Of a stretch of DNA of 6,538 nucleotides, positions 1 to 6,351 are shown one piece after another. This DNA comes from Clostridia bacterium. GTDB taxonomy: Bacteria > Bacillota > Clostridia > UBA1381. Under the pieces are notes generated by a model, which was not told the DNA's origin, searched no databases, and was given only the letters and a program-made list of their open reading frames with translations. How positions within the stretch are numbered: the stretch's first letter is position 1; each line of letters opens with the position of its first letter. The stretch is taken from positions 1 through 6,538 of the forward strand of contig JAFXBO010000053.1 of the NCBI GenBank assembly GCA_017521775.1, written 5' to 3'. A program made the position numbers and the translations under genes.

Positions 1-38
1 CATATAAATATTAATTTTTAAAGAAAGGAATATGTAAT

Positions 39-1238
39 ATGAAAATTTTAGTTATTAACGCAGGAAGCTCATCTCTAAAATATCAATTAATTGATATGGA
101 CGCTATGGAGCTTTTGGCAAAAGGTCTATGTGAAAGAATTGGTATTGAGGGTTCAAAGCTTACTCACAAAAATGTTACAAAAGGAATTGAAAAGGTATTT
201 GAACAACATATGAAAGACCATTCAGATGCAATTTCTATGGTTATTGATGCTTTAGTATGTGAAGAATGTGGCGTTATCAAGTCAATGAGCGAAATTGATG
301 CTGTTGGTCACAGAGTTGTTCACGGAAGTGAAACATTTGCAAACTCAACAATAATTGATGAAAAGGTTATGGGTGCTTTGGAGGAATGTTCTCCATTGGC
401 TCCTTTACACAACCCTGCAAATTTGATTGGTATCGAGGCTTGTCAAAAGCTAATGCCTAATGTTCCACAGGTTGGTGTGTTTGATACTGCTTTCCATCAG
501 ACAATGCCTAAGAAAGCATTTATGTATGCACTACCATATGAATATTATGAAAAATATAAAATCAGAAAGTTTGGTTTCCACGGAACAAGCCATCGCTTTG
601 TTTCAGCTGAGGCTGCAAAGATGTTAGGAAAGCCAATCGAAGATTTGAAGATTATCACTTGCCACCTTGGAAATGGTTCATCTGTTTCAGCAGTTAATGG
701 TGGAAAATGTGTCGACACATCAATGGGCTTCACTCCTTTAGATGGTGTTGTTATGGGAACAAGAACAGGCTTTATGGACCCTGCAGTTGTAACTTTCATT
801 ATGGAAAACGAAGGTATGAGTGCTAAAGAAGTTGACGCACTTATGAACAAGAAGTCAGGCGTGTTCGGAGTTTCAGGCGTTTCAAGCGATTTCAGAGACT
901 TAGGAAAAGCTGCTGACGAAGGAAATGAAAGAGCAAAGCTTGCTATTGATATGTTCTGCTACAGTGTTACAAAGCTAATCGGCTCATACGCCGCTGCTAT
1001 GGGTGGAGTTGATGCAGTTGTATTCACTGCAGGTGTTGGTGAAAATGATGCTTTCTGTCGCGCTAAGATTGTTGAAGGTCTTGAATTTATGGGAATTAAA
1101 ATTGATAAAGATGCCAACAACATAAGAGGTATTGCAAAGGATATCAGTTCTGCTGATGCAACAGTTAAAACATTAGTAATTCCTACAAACGAAGAACTAA
1201 TGATTGCACTTGACACTAAAGACTTAATAAGCAAATAA
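39..1238 (+). CDS. ackA: Acetate kinase
   Basis: Cytoplasmic acetate kinase, which interconverts acetyl phosphate plus ADP and acetate plus ATP; it is the ATP-yielding last step of acetate fermentation, normally paired with phosphotransacetylase. The 399-residue length is normal for the family. The N-terminal signature [10 protein letters not shown] starts at N7. The second signature, [10 protein letters not shown], lies near residue 179, and [10 protein letters not shown] starts at C208. By comparison with the Methanosarcina enzyme, the active-site residues N7, R92, H124, D149, H181, H209, R242 and E385 are all present, so it should be active. The ATG at 39 is supported by AGAAAGGA at 22-29. 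A TATAAA at 3-8 could be a -10 box, but its -35 would be outside the window. No pta is seen here; it may lie upstream of the edge. The gene ends at a hairpin terminator and converges on ppa. Confidence 0.98.
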   Translation: MKILVINAGSSSLKYQLIDMDAMELLAKGLCERIGIEGSKLTHKNVTKGIEKVFEQHMKDHSDAISMVIDALVCEECGVIKSMSEIDAVGHRVVHGSETFANSTIIDEKVMGALEECSPLAPLHNPANLIGIEACQKLMPNVPQVGVFDTAFHQTMPKKAFMYALPYEYYEKYKIRKFGFHGTSHRFVSAEAAKMLGKPIEDLKIITCHLGNGSSVSAVNGGKCVDTSMGFTPLDGVVMGTRTGFMDPAVVTFIMENEGMSAKEVDALMNKKSGVFGVSGVSSDFRDLGKAADEGNERAKLAIDMFCYSVTKLIGSYAAAMGGVDAVVFTAGVGENDAFCRAKIVEGLEFMGIKIDKDANNIRGIAKDISSADATVKTLVIPTNEELMIALDTKDLISK

Positions 1239-1243
1239 TTTTA

Positions 1244-1278
1244 ATGGGCAGTTCAAAACGAACTGCCCATATTTTTTT
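1244..1278 (+). terminator. Rho-independent terminator of ackA, between convergent genes
   Basis: A perfect 11-bp stem (1244-1254 with 1260-1270, arms ATGGGCAGTTC and GAACTGCCCAT) with a 5-nt AAAAC loop is followed by seven T at 1272-1278. It starts 6 bp after the ackA stop. On the minus strand the hairpin lies directly after the ppa stop, but the sequence that follows there is only AT-rich without a clean T-run, so termination of the ppa operon is likely weaker. Confidence 0.93.
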
Positions 1279-1279
1279 A

Positions 1280-1810
1280 TTAACAAAAACAATCTTTATA
1301 TCTTTCAATACAATTTTTTATAATTTCCTTTGCCTTTTCGCAATCCATAACTTCACTTACAACAGTTTCTTTTCCCTCCAACGATTTATAAACCTTGAAG
1401 AAATGCTTTATTTCATCAAAATTGTGTGTCGGAAGTTGCGAGATATCAGAATAACAGGTTAGTGACGGATCATTAAATGGAATTGCAATAATTTTCTCAT
1501 CATCCTTGTCATTATCAACCATCTTGATTACTCCAATAGGATAGCATCTTACAAGAGTCATAGGAACAATACTCTCCTGACACAGAACCAATACATCTAA
1601 TGGGTCATTGTCTGCTGCATATGTTCTTGGGATAAACCCATAATTTGCAGGATAGTGTGTGGATGTATATAAAACTCTGTCAAGATATAAAAGTCCTGTT
1701 TCCTTATCCATTTCATACTTGTTTTTTCCACCCTTTGGAATTTCAATACAAGCAACAAAATCTTCTGCTGAAATTCTCTTTGGGCTGATATCGTGCCATA
1801 TGTTACTCAT
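1280..1810 (-). CDS. ppa: Soluble inorganic pyrophosphatase, family I
   Basis: Cytoplasmic Mg-dependent enzyme hydrolysing pyrophosphate to two phosphates, which pulls biosynthetic reactions such as aminoacyl-tRNA synthesis forward. The length of 176 residues matches bacterial family I enzymes. Nearly all active-site residues known from E. coli PPase can be placed: E23, K31, E33, R45, Y53, Y57, the DNDPLDVL signature with D67, D69 and D72, then D99, D104, K106, and Y141-K142. The position of E. coli E98 is N100 here, a mild change. The ATG is preceded by CGGAGGT (1817-1823) at 7-nt spacing. It is the last gene of the argS operon, 14 nt after the deacetylase stop, and has no promoter of its own that I can see. 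Many Clostridia use family II or membrane PPases instead, so a family I enzyme is worth noting. Confidence 0.96.
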   Translation of the reverse strand: MSNIWHDISPKRISAEDFVACIEIPKGGKNKYEMDKETGLLYLDRVLYTSTHYPANYGFIPRTYAADNDPLDVLVLCQESIVPMTLVRCYPIGVIKMVDNDKDDEKIIAIPFNDPSLTCYSDISQLPTHNFDEIKHFFKVYKSLEGKETVVSEVMDCEKAKEIIKNCIERYKDCFC

Positions 1811-1824
1811 TTGTATACCTCCGT

Positions 1825-2583
1825 TTATTTTAATCCATTTGTTTTTTGTTTCCCTGTTGCATCAATTGTATAATCATCTTTATATATTATGTCTGAAACC
1901 TTGCACAAACTATACTCCTTTGATATTTCTGATATCAGCTTTGGCAGAATTTTTGCAGTATTTTCTGTCCCTGTATGCATCAAGACAATATCTCCGCTTT
2001 TTATTATAGGAAGGACTCTGTTATAAATATCATCAGGAGTCTGCGCCTTGTAGTCAAGGCTGTCAACTGACCATTGGATGTAATATCTGCCATTAGCTTC
2101 GCAAGCACTCACAACATCATCATTATATTCGCCAAAGGCTGCCCTGAATAATGTCGGTCTTTCTCCTGTAATCTCCTCGAGTAAATTGTCGCATTTATTT
2201 ATATCTGCCAAAATTTGTTCTTTTGACCAACTACTATAATGGTCGTGTGCATAAGAGTGATTTGCAATTTCATGTCCCTTTTCATATATTTTCTTAACAC
2301 TTTCAGGGTACTTTTCTGCCCATTCCCCAACAATAAAAAATGTACATTTAACATCATTTGCTTCTAACGTTTTTAAAATATTATCAATATCCTCATCACC
2401 CCAGGCGCAATTAAAGGTCAATGCCACCTTATTATCATGTCTGTCAACACAGTATATCGGAACCTCTCTTCCCCCAACCTTGAAAACAGGTTTTAAATTT
2501 AAACCTCCGACACCGACACATAGCGCCAGAATCGCAAAGAAAGTATATACCAATACCCTACCCCTTATAACAAAACATTTCAT
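1825..2583 (-). CDS. Membrane-anchored CE4 polysaccharide deacetylase-like protein (PdaB-like)
   Basis: NodB-homology (carbohydrate esterase 4) protein, 252 residues. Relatives deacetylate peptidoglycan or other cell-wall sugars outside the membrane. Residues 8-28 form one hydrophobic segment after a basic N-terminus, so it is probably membrane-anchored; no clear signal-peptidase or lipoprotein site is seen. CE4 motifs in order: motif 1 LTFNCAWGDED (55-65), motif 2 HSYAH (109-113, giving the two metal-ligand histidines), motif 3 RAAFG (147-151), motif 4 DSLDY (174-178) and motif 5 LMHTG (201-205). In motif 1 the usual TFDD is TFNC, so N58 replaces the usual catalytic base and C59 a metal ligand. 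PdaB-type sporulation proteins also carry a TFDxxWG variant, so this may be a family trait rather than decay. AAGGAGA at 2591-2597 supports the start. Substrate and activity are uncertain. Confidence 0.88.
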   Translation of the reverse strand: MKCFVIRGRVLVYTFFAILALCVGVGGLNLKPVFKVGGREVPIYCVDRHDNKVALTFNCAWGDEDIDNILKTLEANDVKCTFFIVGEWAEKYPESVKKIYEKGHEIANHSYAHDHYSSWSKEQILADINKCDNLLEEITGERPTLFRAAFGEYNDDVVSACEANGRYYIQWSVDSLDYKAQTPDDIYNRVLPIIKSGDIVLMHTGTENTAKILPKLISEISKEYSLCKVSDIIYKDDYTIDATGKQKTNGLK

Positions 2584-2656
2584 AACAAAATCTCCTTAAA
2601 AAAACATATATTATTAATATGCCGAAAAAGAGATTATTATGTTAGGATTCCACTTT

Positions 2657-3331
2657 TCACTTTATGATTTCCAATGATGCATCAAATTCTATAACTGACA
2701 AAATATCTTCCTCTTCTATATCATCAGGCGTTTCTACAGTAATTGAGTATTCAAAGGTCTGTTCCTCTGCATTTCTTAAAACATCAACCTCATCAATTGT
2801 TATATTAAACTCTGCTAACCTTTCACTTAACTCCTTAATATATCCTGTTCTGTCAACACCTTCTATCTTAAGATGTCTGAGTTGTGGTGAAGCTAAGAAT
2901 CTTGAATTTGAATGAAGTATTATTTGAGCACAGTAAATCAACAATGTAAATATTATTCCGACAATATATAATCCCGAACCAATTGCCATTCCTATTCCTG
3001 CAGTAGCCCATATTCCTGCTGCAGTTGTAAGTCCCTTTACAGTCTGTTTATGTACAAAAATCATTCCTGCACCCAAAAAGCCAACTCCACTGACTATACA
3101 GGATGCTATTCTTGATGGGTCTAATCTGACGTCAACTCCGTCAAGAGCTGCCATCTTGATTAAATCATAAAATCCGTACTTTGATATAATCATCATCAGT
3201 GACGCTGCACAAGCAACAATAAAGTGTGTTCTTATTCCTGCTTCCTTTGAACGATTTTTTCTTTCATAACCAATTACTAACCCACACATTCCAGCAATTA
3301 ATATTCTGAAAATATACATTAATTCCGACAT
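2657..3331 (-). CDS. MgtC/SapB family membrane protein
   Basis: Inner-membrane protein of the MgtC/SapB/YhiD family, 224 residues. Family members are linked to growth in low Mg2+ and, in some pathogens, to survival in host cells by acting on the F-type ATP synthase; the role in this organism is unknown. About five hydrophobic segments are visible (near 4-21, 34-52, 74-93, 99-117 and 120-140). Family hallmarks are GLVIGYERKNRSKEAGIRTH (17-36), SGVGFLGAGMIF (81-92) and VKGLTTAAGIWATAGIGMA (98-116). Residues 152-224 form a soluble C-terminal domain that looks like the ACT-type tail of longer MgtC homologues. Start supported by AAGGAG at 3339-3344, 7 nt before the ATG. It begins 15 nt after the argS stop, so it is almost certainly cotranscribed. 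Calling it MgtC proper would overreach; YhiD/SapB-like is equally possible. Confidence 0.9.
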   Translation of the reverse strand: MSELMYIFRILIAGMCGLVIGYERKNRSKEAGIRTHFIVACAASLMMIISKYGFYDLIKMAALDGVDVRLDPSRIASCIVSGVGFLGAGMIFVHKQTVKGLTTAAGIWATAGIGMAIGSGLYIVGIIFTLLIYCAQIILHSNSRFLASPQLRHLKIEGVDRTGYIKELSERLAEFNITIDEVDVLRNAEEQTFEYSITVETPDDIEEEDILSVIEFDASLEIIK

Positions 3332-3346
3332 TTTGATGCTCCTTTT

Positions 3347-5044
3347 TTACATACTTTCAACAGTTTCAATTCCCAAAAGTAACAATGCAGATTTGATAAC
3401 CTGTGTTGTTGCATCAACCAATGCAAGACGAGCTTTTTTGGTTTCATCATCCACATCTGACTTTAAGATAGGATAATTATTATAGAACTTATTAAAGCAT
3501 CTTGCAAGATTTGTCACATATCTGTTTATATAGAATGGCTCATTTTTTGCTGCAGCATCAGAGATAGCTGACCCAAACATATTAATTTGTTTAACAAGCT
3601 CATACTCTTCATCAGATGTTGCCAATGAGAAGTCTGCCTCAGAATAGTCGATTTCACATCTTCTTAAAATACTTCTGCCTCGTGCATAGCTATATTGAAC
3701 ATATGGTGCTGATTCGCCCTCAAAGTCAAGCATACTGTCCCATGAGAACACAATATCCTTTTCTCTGCTGTTTTTCAAGAATGTATAAAGGATTGCTCCT
3801 ATTCCAATTTTTGTTGCAACCTCTTCCTTATTTTCCATATCAGGATTATTATTTGTTATAATATCAAGAGTTTTTTGAATTGATTCATTTAAAACATCCT
3901 CAAGAAAAACAACATCTCCATGTCTTGTTGATAGCTTTTTATCAGGAAATTTAACAAGTCCAAATCCAACGTGAGTACAGTTATCTGCCCAGTCAAATCC
4001 TGCTTTTTTGATTACTGCAAATATTTGCTTAAAATGCAATGCCTGTGGAGTTCCTACAACGTAAATGTTCTTTTCAAAATCATATTCGCGTTTTCTGTAA
4101 AGTGCTGCTGCAATATCTCTTGTTGCATATATTGTTGCTCCGTCAGACTTTAGAATTATACACGGGGGAACATTTAATTCATCAAGCATAACAACCTTTG
4201 CGCCATCACTCTCACATATCAATCCCTTTTCGTCTAAGATATCAACAACCTCCTGCATCTTATCACCATAAAAGCTTTCGCCTGCATAGGAATCAAAGCT
4301 TACACCAAGCATATCATAAACTCTTTTAAATTCCTTTAAGCTGACATCTCTGAAATATTGCCATAACTCTGTTGTTTCTTTATCTCCATTTTCTAACGAC
4401 TTAAAATACTCTCTTGCTTCATCCTCTAAAGAAGGCTCTTTTTCTGCCTCCTCGTGAAACTTTACATAGATTTTTAACAGTTCATTAATAGGGTCCTTTT
4501 CAATTACCTCTCTGACACCCCATCTTTTGTATGCTGATATAAGCTTTCCAAACTGTGTTCCCCAGTCTCCAAGGTGATTAAGTCTTTGAACATCATATCC
4601 AAGATATGCATAAATTCTTGCTAATGAATTTCCGACTGCTGTAGAGAAAAGATGTCCAATATGAAATGGCTTTGCAATATTAGGAGAAGAATACTCAACT
4701 AAAACAGTTTTTCCTTTTCCCTCTTGTGATTTTGCAAACTCTCCGTTTGAATCTTTTACCTTTTTCATAACACTTTCTATAAACTCTTTTCTGTTAAAGA
4801 AAAAGTTTAAGTATCCACCAACTGCCTCGACCTTTTCAAAGGCATTATCATCCTTGATTTTTTCTAAAAGCTCTGATGCTATCATCGGTGGAGCTTTTCT
4901 CATTTTTTTCGCAAGAATAAAGCAAGGAAATGCAATATCTCCCATCTTTGAATCAGGAGGAACCTCCATCACCTTCATAAGCTCATCCTTTGTCATATCC
5001 ACCAATTCACAAATTCTACCTGCAATATATTCTTTATGTTCCAT
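3347..5044 (-). CDS. argS: Arginyl-tRNA synthetase
   Basis: Class I synthetase that charges tRNA-Arg with arginine using ATP, releasing AMP and pyrophosphate. It has 565 residues, the usual size. Domains: N-terminal additional domain recognising the tRNA elbow (about 1-105), catalytic Rossmann fold with [14 protein letters not shown] containing the HIGH box (128-131), the [12 protein letters not shown] block (156-167), and the KMSK-like loop KLSTRHGD (370-377). The C-terminal helical anticodon-binding (DALR) domain begins near PYVQYSYAR (447-455). The C-terminus [10 protein letters not shown] resembles the usual ending of the family, so the gene is complete. GAGGT at 5051-5055 lies 6 nt before the ATG. 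It heads a four-gene operon from its own strong promoter. The leader is only about 25-30 nt, too short for a T-box, so amino-acid control of that kind is absent here. Confidence 0.98.
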   Translation of the reverse strand: MEHKEYIAGRICELVDMTKDELMKVMEVPPDSKMGDIAFPCFILAKKMRKAPPMIASELLEKIKDDNAFEKVEAVGGYLNFFFNRKEFIESVMKKVKDSNGEFAKSQEGKGKTVLVEYSSPNIAKPFHIGHLFSTAVGNSLARIYAYLGYDVQRLNHLGDWGTQFGKLISAYKRWGVREVIEKDPINELLKIYVKFHEEAEKEPSLEDEAREYFKSLENGDKETTELWQYFRDVSLKEFKRVYDMLGVSFDSYAGESFYGDKMQEVVDILDEKGLICESDGAKVVMLDELNVPPCIILKSDGATIYATRDIAAALYRKREYDFEKNIYVVGTPQALHFKQIFAVIKKAGFDWADNCTHVGFGLVKFPDKKLSTRHGDVVFLEDVLNESIQKTLDIITNNNPDMENKEEVATKIGIGAILYTFLKNSREKDIVFSWDSMLDFEGESAPYVQYSYARGRSILRRCEIDYSEADFSLATSDEEYELVKQINMFGSAISDAAAKNEPFYINRYVTNLARCFNKFYNNYPILKSDVDDETKKARLALVDATTQVIKSALLLLGIETVESM

Positions 5045-5076
5045 TTTCGTACCTCTTTTTTATTGAATATTAATAT

Positions 5077-5105
5077 AGTATAATTATTTAATCTGTTTTT
5101 GTCAA
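5077..5105 (-). promoter_or_regulatory. Sigma-A promoter of the argS operon
   Basis: On the minus strand, a perfect -35 TTGACA (5100-5105) is separated by 17 bp from -10 TATACT (5077-5082). This leaves a leader of roughly 25-30 nt carrying only the ribosome binding site. The -35 sits 4 bp past the stop codon of the upstream repressor gene. No terminator separates the two, so read-through from the repressor gene could add to argS transcription. Confidence 0.9.
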
Positions 5106-5109
5106 GTTT

Positions 5110-5751
5110 TTAAAACACTCTCTTCATACCCTTTACCAAGCCGAAAACCCTGACTCTTAAAACATCCTCACCCTCAAATCTCTTTGGAGGATACATAGGA
5201 TTAACAGAGTGAAGCTCAACAAAGTTATTCCCGTAGAAAACCTTTTTCACCATTCCAAGTTCAGAATCCACCATAACAACAGCATAGCTTCCCGACTCAA
5301 CAGATGGCTGGCACTTCACAAAAACCAAGTCTCCATCCTTGAATTCAGGGTACATACTGTCTCCTGACACTTTTAAATAGACATATTCGCAGTCATCGGA
5401 TATCGAATCCTTTTCTTCAAAAATATATCCTGTAATATTATCGTTTGCACATTTCCCCATTCCTGCAGAAACTTCTCCCAAAACAGGAATAGGAATCATT
5501 CCATCATCAAATGCTTCAACACTCTGAGTTTCTTTATCATTACTCATTCCGCAAAGCCATTCTTCCTTAACATTAAACGCCTTTGCCATAGCAGCTAATA
5601 CAGGTTGCTTCGGAGATGATATTAATCCTGCTTCATATCTTTGTATTGTTGATTTTGCAACGCCAATTCTCCTCGCAACATCCTCAAGCGTCATATCTTT
5701 TTCTTTTCTGATTTCTTTAATTCTGCCACCAATTAATCCCAAATCATACAT
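5110..5751 (-). CDS. LexA/cI-like self-cleaving repressor (XRE HTH + S24 peptidase)
   Basis: DNA-binding repressor of 213 residues. Residues 8-65 are an XRE/cI-type HTH domain, with the helix-turn-helix TLEDVARRIGVAKSTIQRYE at 21-40. A short linker follows, then an S24 (LexA-like) domain. The likely self-cleavage bond is A97-G98 within EVSAGMG, the nucleophile is S132 in SGDSM, and the general base is K169 in MVKKV; all are intact. Such proteins dimerise, bind palindromes, and in known cases (LexA, lambda cI, HdiR) cut themselves when RecA is active. The ATG at 5751 has AAAGGA (5761-5766) 9 nt upstream; the ATG at 5756 is out of frame. Four similar palindromes upstream, one on its own -35, suggest autorepression. 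It is not standard Firmicute LexA, whose domain is of winged-helix type. Phage origin or a domesticated regulator are both possible. Confidence 0.93.
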   Translation of the reverse strand: MYDLGLIGGRIKEIRKEKDMTLEDVARRIGVAKSTIQRYEAGLISSPKQPVLAAMAKAFNVKEEWLCGMSNDKETQSVEAFDDGMIPIPVLGEVSAGMGKCANDNITGYIFEEKDSISDDCEYVYLKVSGDSMYPEFKDGDLVFVKCQPSVESGSYAVVMVDSELGMVKKVFYGNNFVELHSVNPMYPPKRFEGEDVLRVRVFGLVKGMKRVF

Positions 5752-5795
5752 AGCATATCATCCTTTCAACAGTTTCATATTGTTGACTTAGTGTT

Positions 5796-5824
5796 ATTGT
5801 ACCACATTTCATAGCATAATGCAA
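5796..5824 (-). promoter_or_regulatory. Promoter of the repressor gene
   Basis: On the minus strand, -35 TTGCAT (5819-5824), 17 bp, and -10 TACAAT (5796-5801) with an extended-10 TGG just before it. Transcription would start near 5789, giving a leader of about 38 nt. The -35 box lies inside operator 1, so a bound repressor should block its own promoter. Confidence 0.72.
5812..5824. promoter_or_regulatory. Operator 1 (palindrome, probable repressor site)
   Basis: TAGCATAATGCAA, with a perfect 9-bp palindromic core GCAT-A-ATGC at 5814-5822. It covers the -35 of the repressor promoter. It is the best-conserved of four related sites in this intergenic region. Confidence 0.75.
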
Positions 5825-5874
5825 CATTTTTTGACAAATTTTTTCAATTTCCATCAAAATTTATATTTTTTGTG

Positions 5875-5887
5875 TAGCATTATGCAT
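5875..5887. promoter_or_regulatory. Operator 2 (palindrome, probable repressor site)
   Basis: TAGCATTATGCAT, core GCAT-T-ATGC at 5877-5885, which is operator 1's core read on the other strand. Its centre is 63 bp from that of operator 1, about six helical turns. It overlaps neither assigned promoter and may serve cooperative binding or looping. Confidence 0.72.
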
Positions 5888-5913
5888 ATATAATTTTAGT
5901 TATAAAATATTTT

Positions 5914-5926
5914 TTGCACTACGCTA
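5914..5926. promoter_or_regulatory. Operator 3 (degenerate palindrome, probable repressor site)
   Basis: TTGCACTACGCTA; its reverse complement TAGCGTAGTGCAA matches operator 1 at 11 of 13 positions. It ends at the base before the -35 box of the small gene's promoter. It is the weakest match to the palindrome. Confidence 0.62.
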
Positions 5927-5955
5927 TTGACAAGTAATAAAAAATGTGATACACT
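5927..5955 (+). promoter_or_regulatory. Promoter of the small cysteine-rich gene
   Basis: Perfect -35 TTGACA (5927-5932), 17 bp, and -10 TACACT (5950-5955) with an extended-10 TGA at 5947-5949. Expected start near 5962. It looks strong, and is bracketed by operators 3 and 4, so it is probably kept off by the repressor and released when the repressor is inactivated. Confidence 0.82.
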
Positions 5956-5965
5956 TTTCTTGTTG

Positions 5966-5978
5966 TTGCATAGTGCAT
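5966..5978. promoter_or_regulatory. Operator 4 (palindrome, probable repressor site)
   Basis: TTGCATAGTGCAT, core GCAT-A-GTGC at 5968-5976 with one mismatch from perfect symmetry. It lies at about +5 to +17 of the predicted transcript and just before the ribosome binding site, a classic blocking position. Its centre is 52 bp (about five helical turns) from operator 3. Confidence 0.7.
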
Positions 5979-5991
5979 CTTGGAGGACATT

Positions 5992-6318
5992 ATGTACTAT
6001 AAAAATTATACTGAAGATGCCGTTTGTGAACTTGAACGGCAAAGAACTCAAGTCAACGAAAATCTATACAATTTCGACACACAAGATAATGAATATTGTG
6101 AAGAATGTGGCTCTTCCTCAAAAAAGCTGCATAACATAAATTCTCATCTGTTATGCGAGGACTGCATATGTTGTTCCCTAAGAGAATTATATGCAGGAAT
6201 TGAGCAGGATATGACAATTTTAAATATGAATGCTCTTGAAATTTTAAAAAATATAATATCTGACTTCAGCGATAATGAGCTGATGTACTATGTCGAAAAT
6301 GTATATGAAGAGGCTTAG
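5992..6318 (+). CDS. Small cysteine-rich, probable zinc-binding protein of unknown function
   Basis: I do not recognise this 108-residue acidic protein. It has a C-x2-C (C36, C39), an 15-residue gap, a second C-x2-C (C55, C58), then C60-C61; H47 and H52 lie between the pairs. This pattern fits a zinc-ribbon or treble-clef metal site. The N-terminal third is charged and probably helical (about 8-24). The C-terminal 40 residues (about 69-108) look like two helices with an acidic end. No signal peptide or membrane segment is seen. I chose the ATG at 5992 because GGAGG at 5982-5986 lies 5 nt upstream; a TTG at 5980 would add four residues but would place this site inside the coding region. It is transcribed divergently from the S24 repressor, with operators around its promoter, so it is likely the main target. 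An effector of a stress or prophage-like switch, or an antirepressor, are guesses. Confidence 0.8.
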   Translation: MYYKNYTEDAVCELERQRTQVNENLYNFDTQDNEYCEECGSSSKKLHNINSHLLCEDCICCSLRELYAGIEQDMTILNMNALEILKNIISDFSDNELMYYVENVYEEA

Positions 6319-6319
6319 C

Positions 6320-6350
6320 AAAAATGAGAGGTTTTAAAACCTCTCATTTT
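6320..6350. terminator. Bidirectional terminator shared by convergent genes
   Basis: A perfect 15-bp inverted repeat (6321-6335 with 6336-6350; arms AAAATGAGAGGTTTT and its complement), whose TTTTAAAA centre would form the loop in RNA. T-runs are present on both sides: 6347-6350 on the plus strand and 6320-6324 read on the minus strand. It sits between the two facing stop codons (6316-6318 and 6352-6354), so it should end both transcripts. Confidence 0.9.
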
Positions 6351-6351
6351 G

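Noticed and set aside
1251..1263. GTTC-AAAAC-GAAC resembles an inverted LexA-type box
   Set aside because: It is the inner part of the ackA terminator stem and loop, the half-sites are in the reverse order to a Firmicute LexA box, and it is not in a promoter.
1244..1462. Plus-strand open frame after ackA
   Set aside because: It starts inside the terminator hairpin and runs antisense to ppa, whose active-site residues are conserved.
2584..2656. Possible sporulation-type (sigma-G-like) promoter before the deacetylase, with CATATTA as -10 on the minus strand
   Set aside because: The -10 fits CATnnTA, but no convincing -35 exists at the right distance and the DNA is so AT-rich that a chance match is likely.
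5067..5076. ATATTAATAT palindrome downstream of the argS promoter
   Set aside because: A 10-bp all-A/T palindrome is expected by chance in DNA this AT-rich and does not resemble the other operators.
5045..5109. Possible T-box leader for argS
   Set aside because: The promoter leaves only about 25-30 nt of leader, far too short for a T-box with specifier loop and antiterminator.
5789..5801. Possible fifth operator, TAGTGTTATTGTA
   Set aside because: It shares only scattered bases with the other four and is not palindromic; it mostly coincides with the -10 of the repressor promoter.
5831..5836. TTGACA as an additional plus-strand -35
   Set aside because: No acceptable -10 lies 16-18 bp downstream; the nearest TATATT is 25 bp away.
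5927..6139. Open frame overlapping the small gene's promoter and first half
   Set aside because: It begins within the -35 box, has no ribosome binding site, and lies out of frame with the well-supported gene at 5992.
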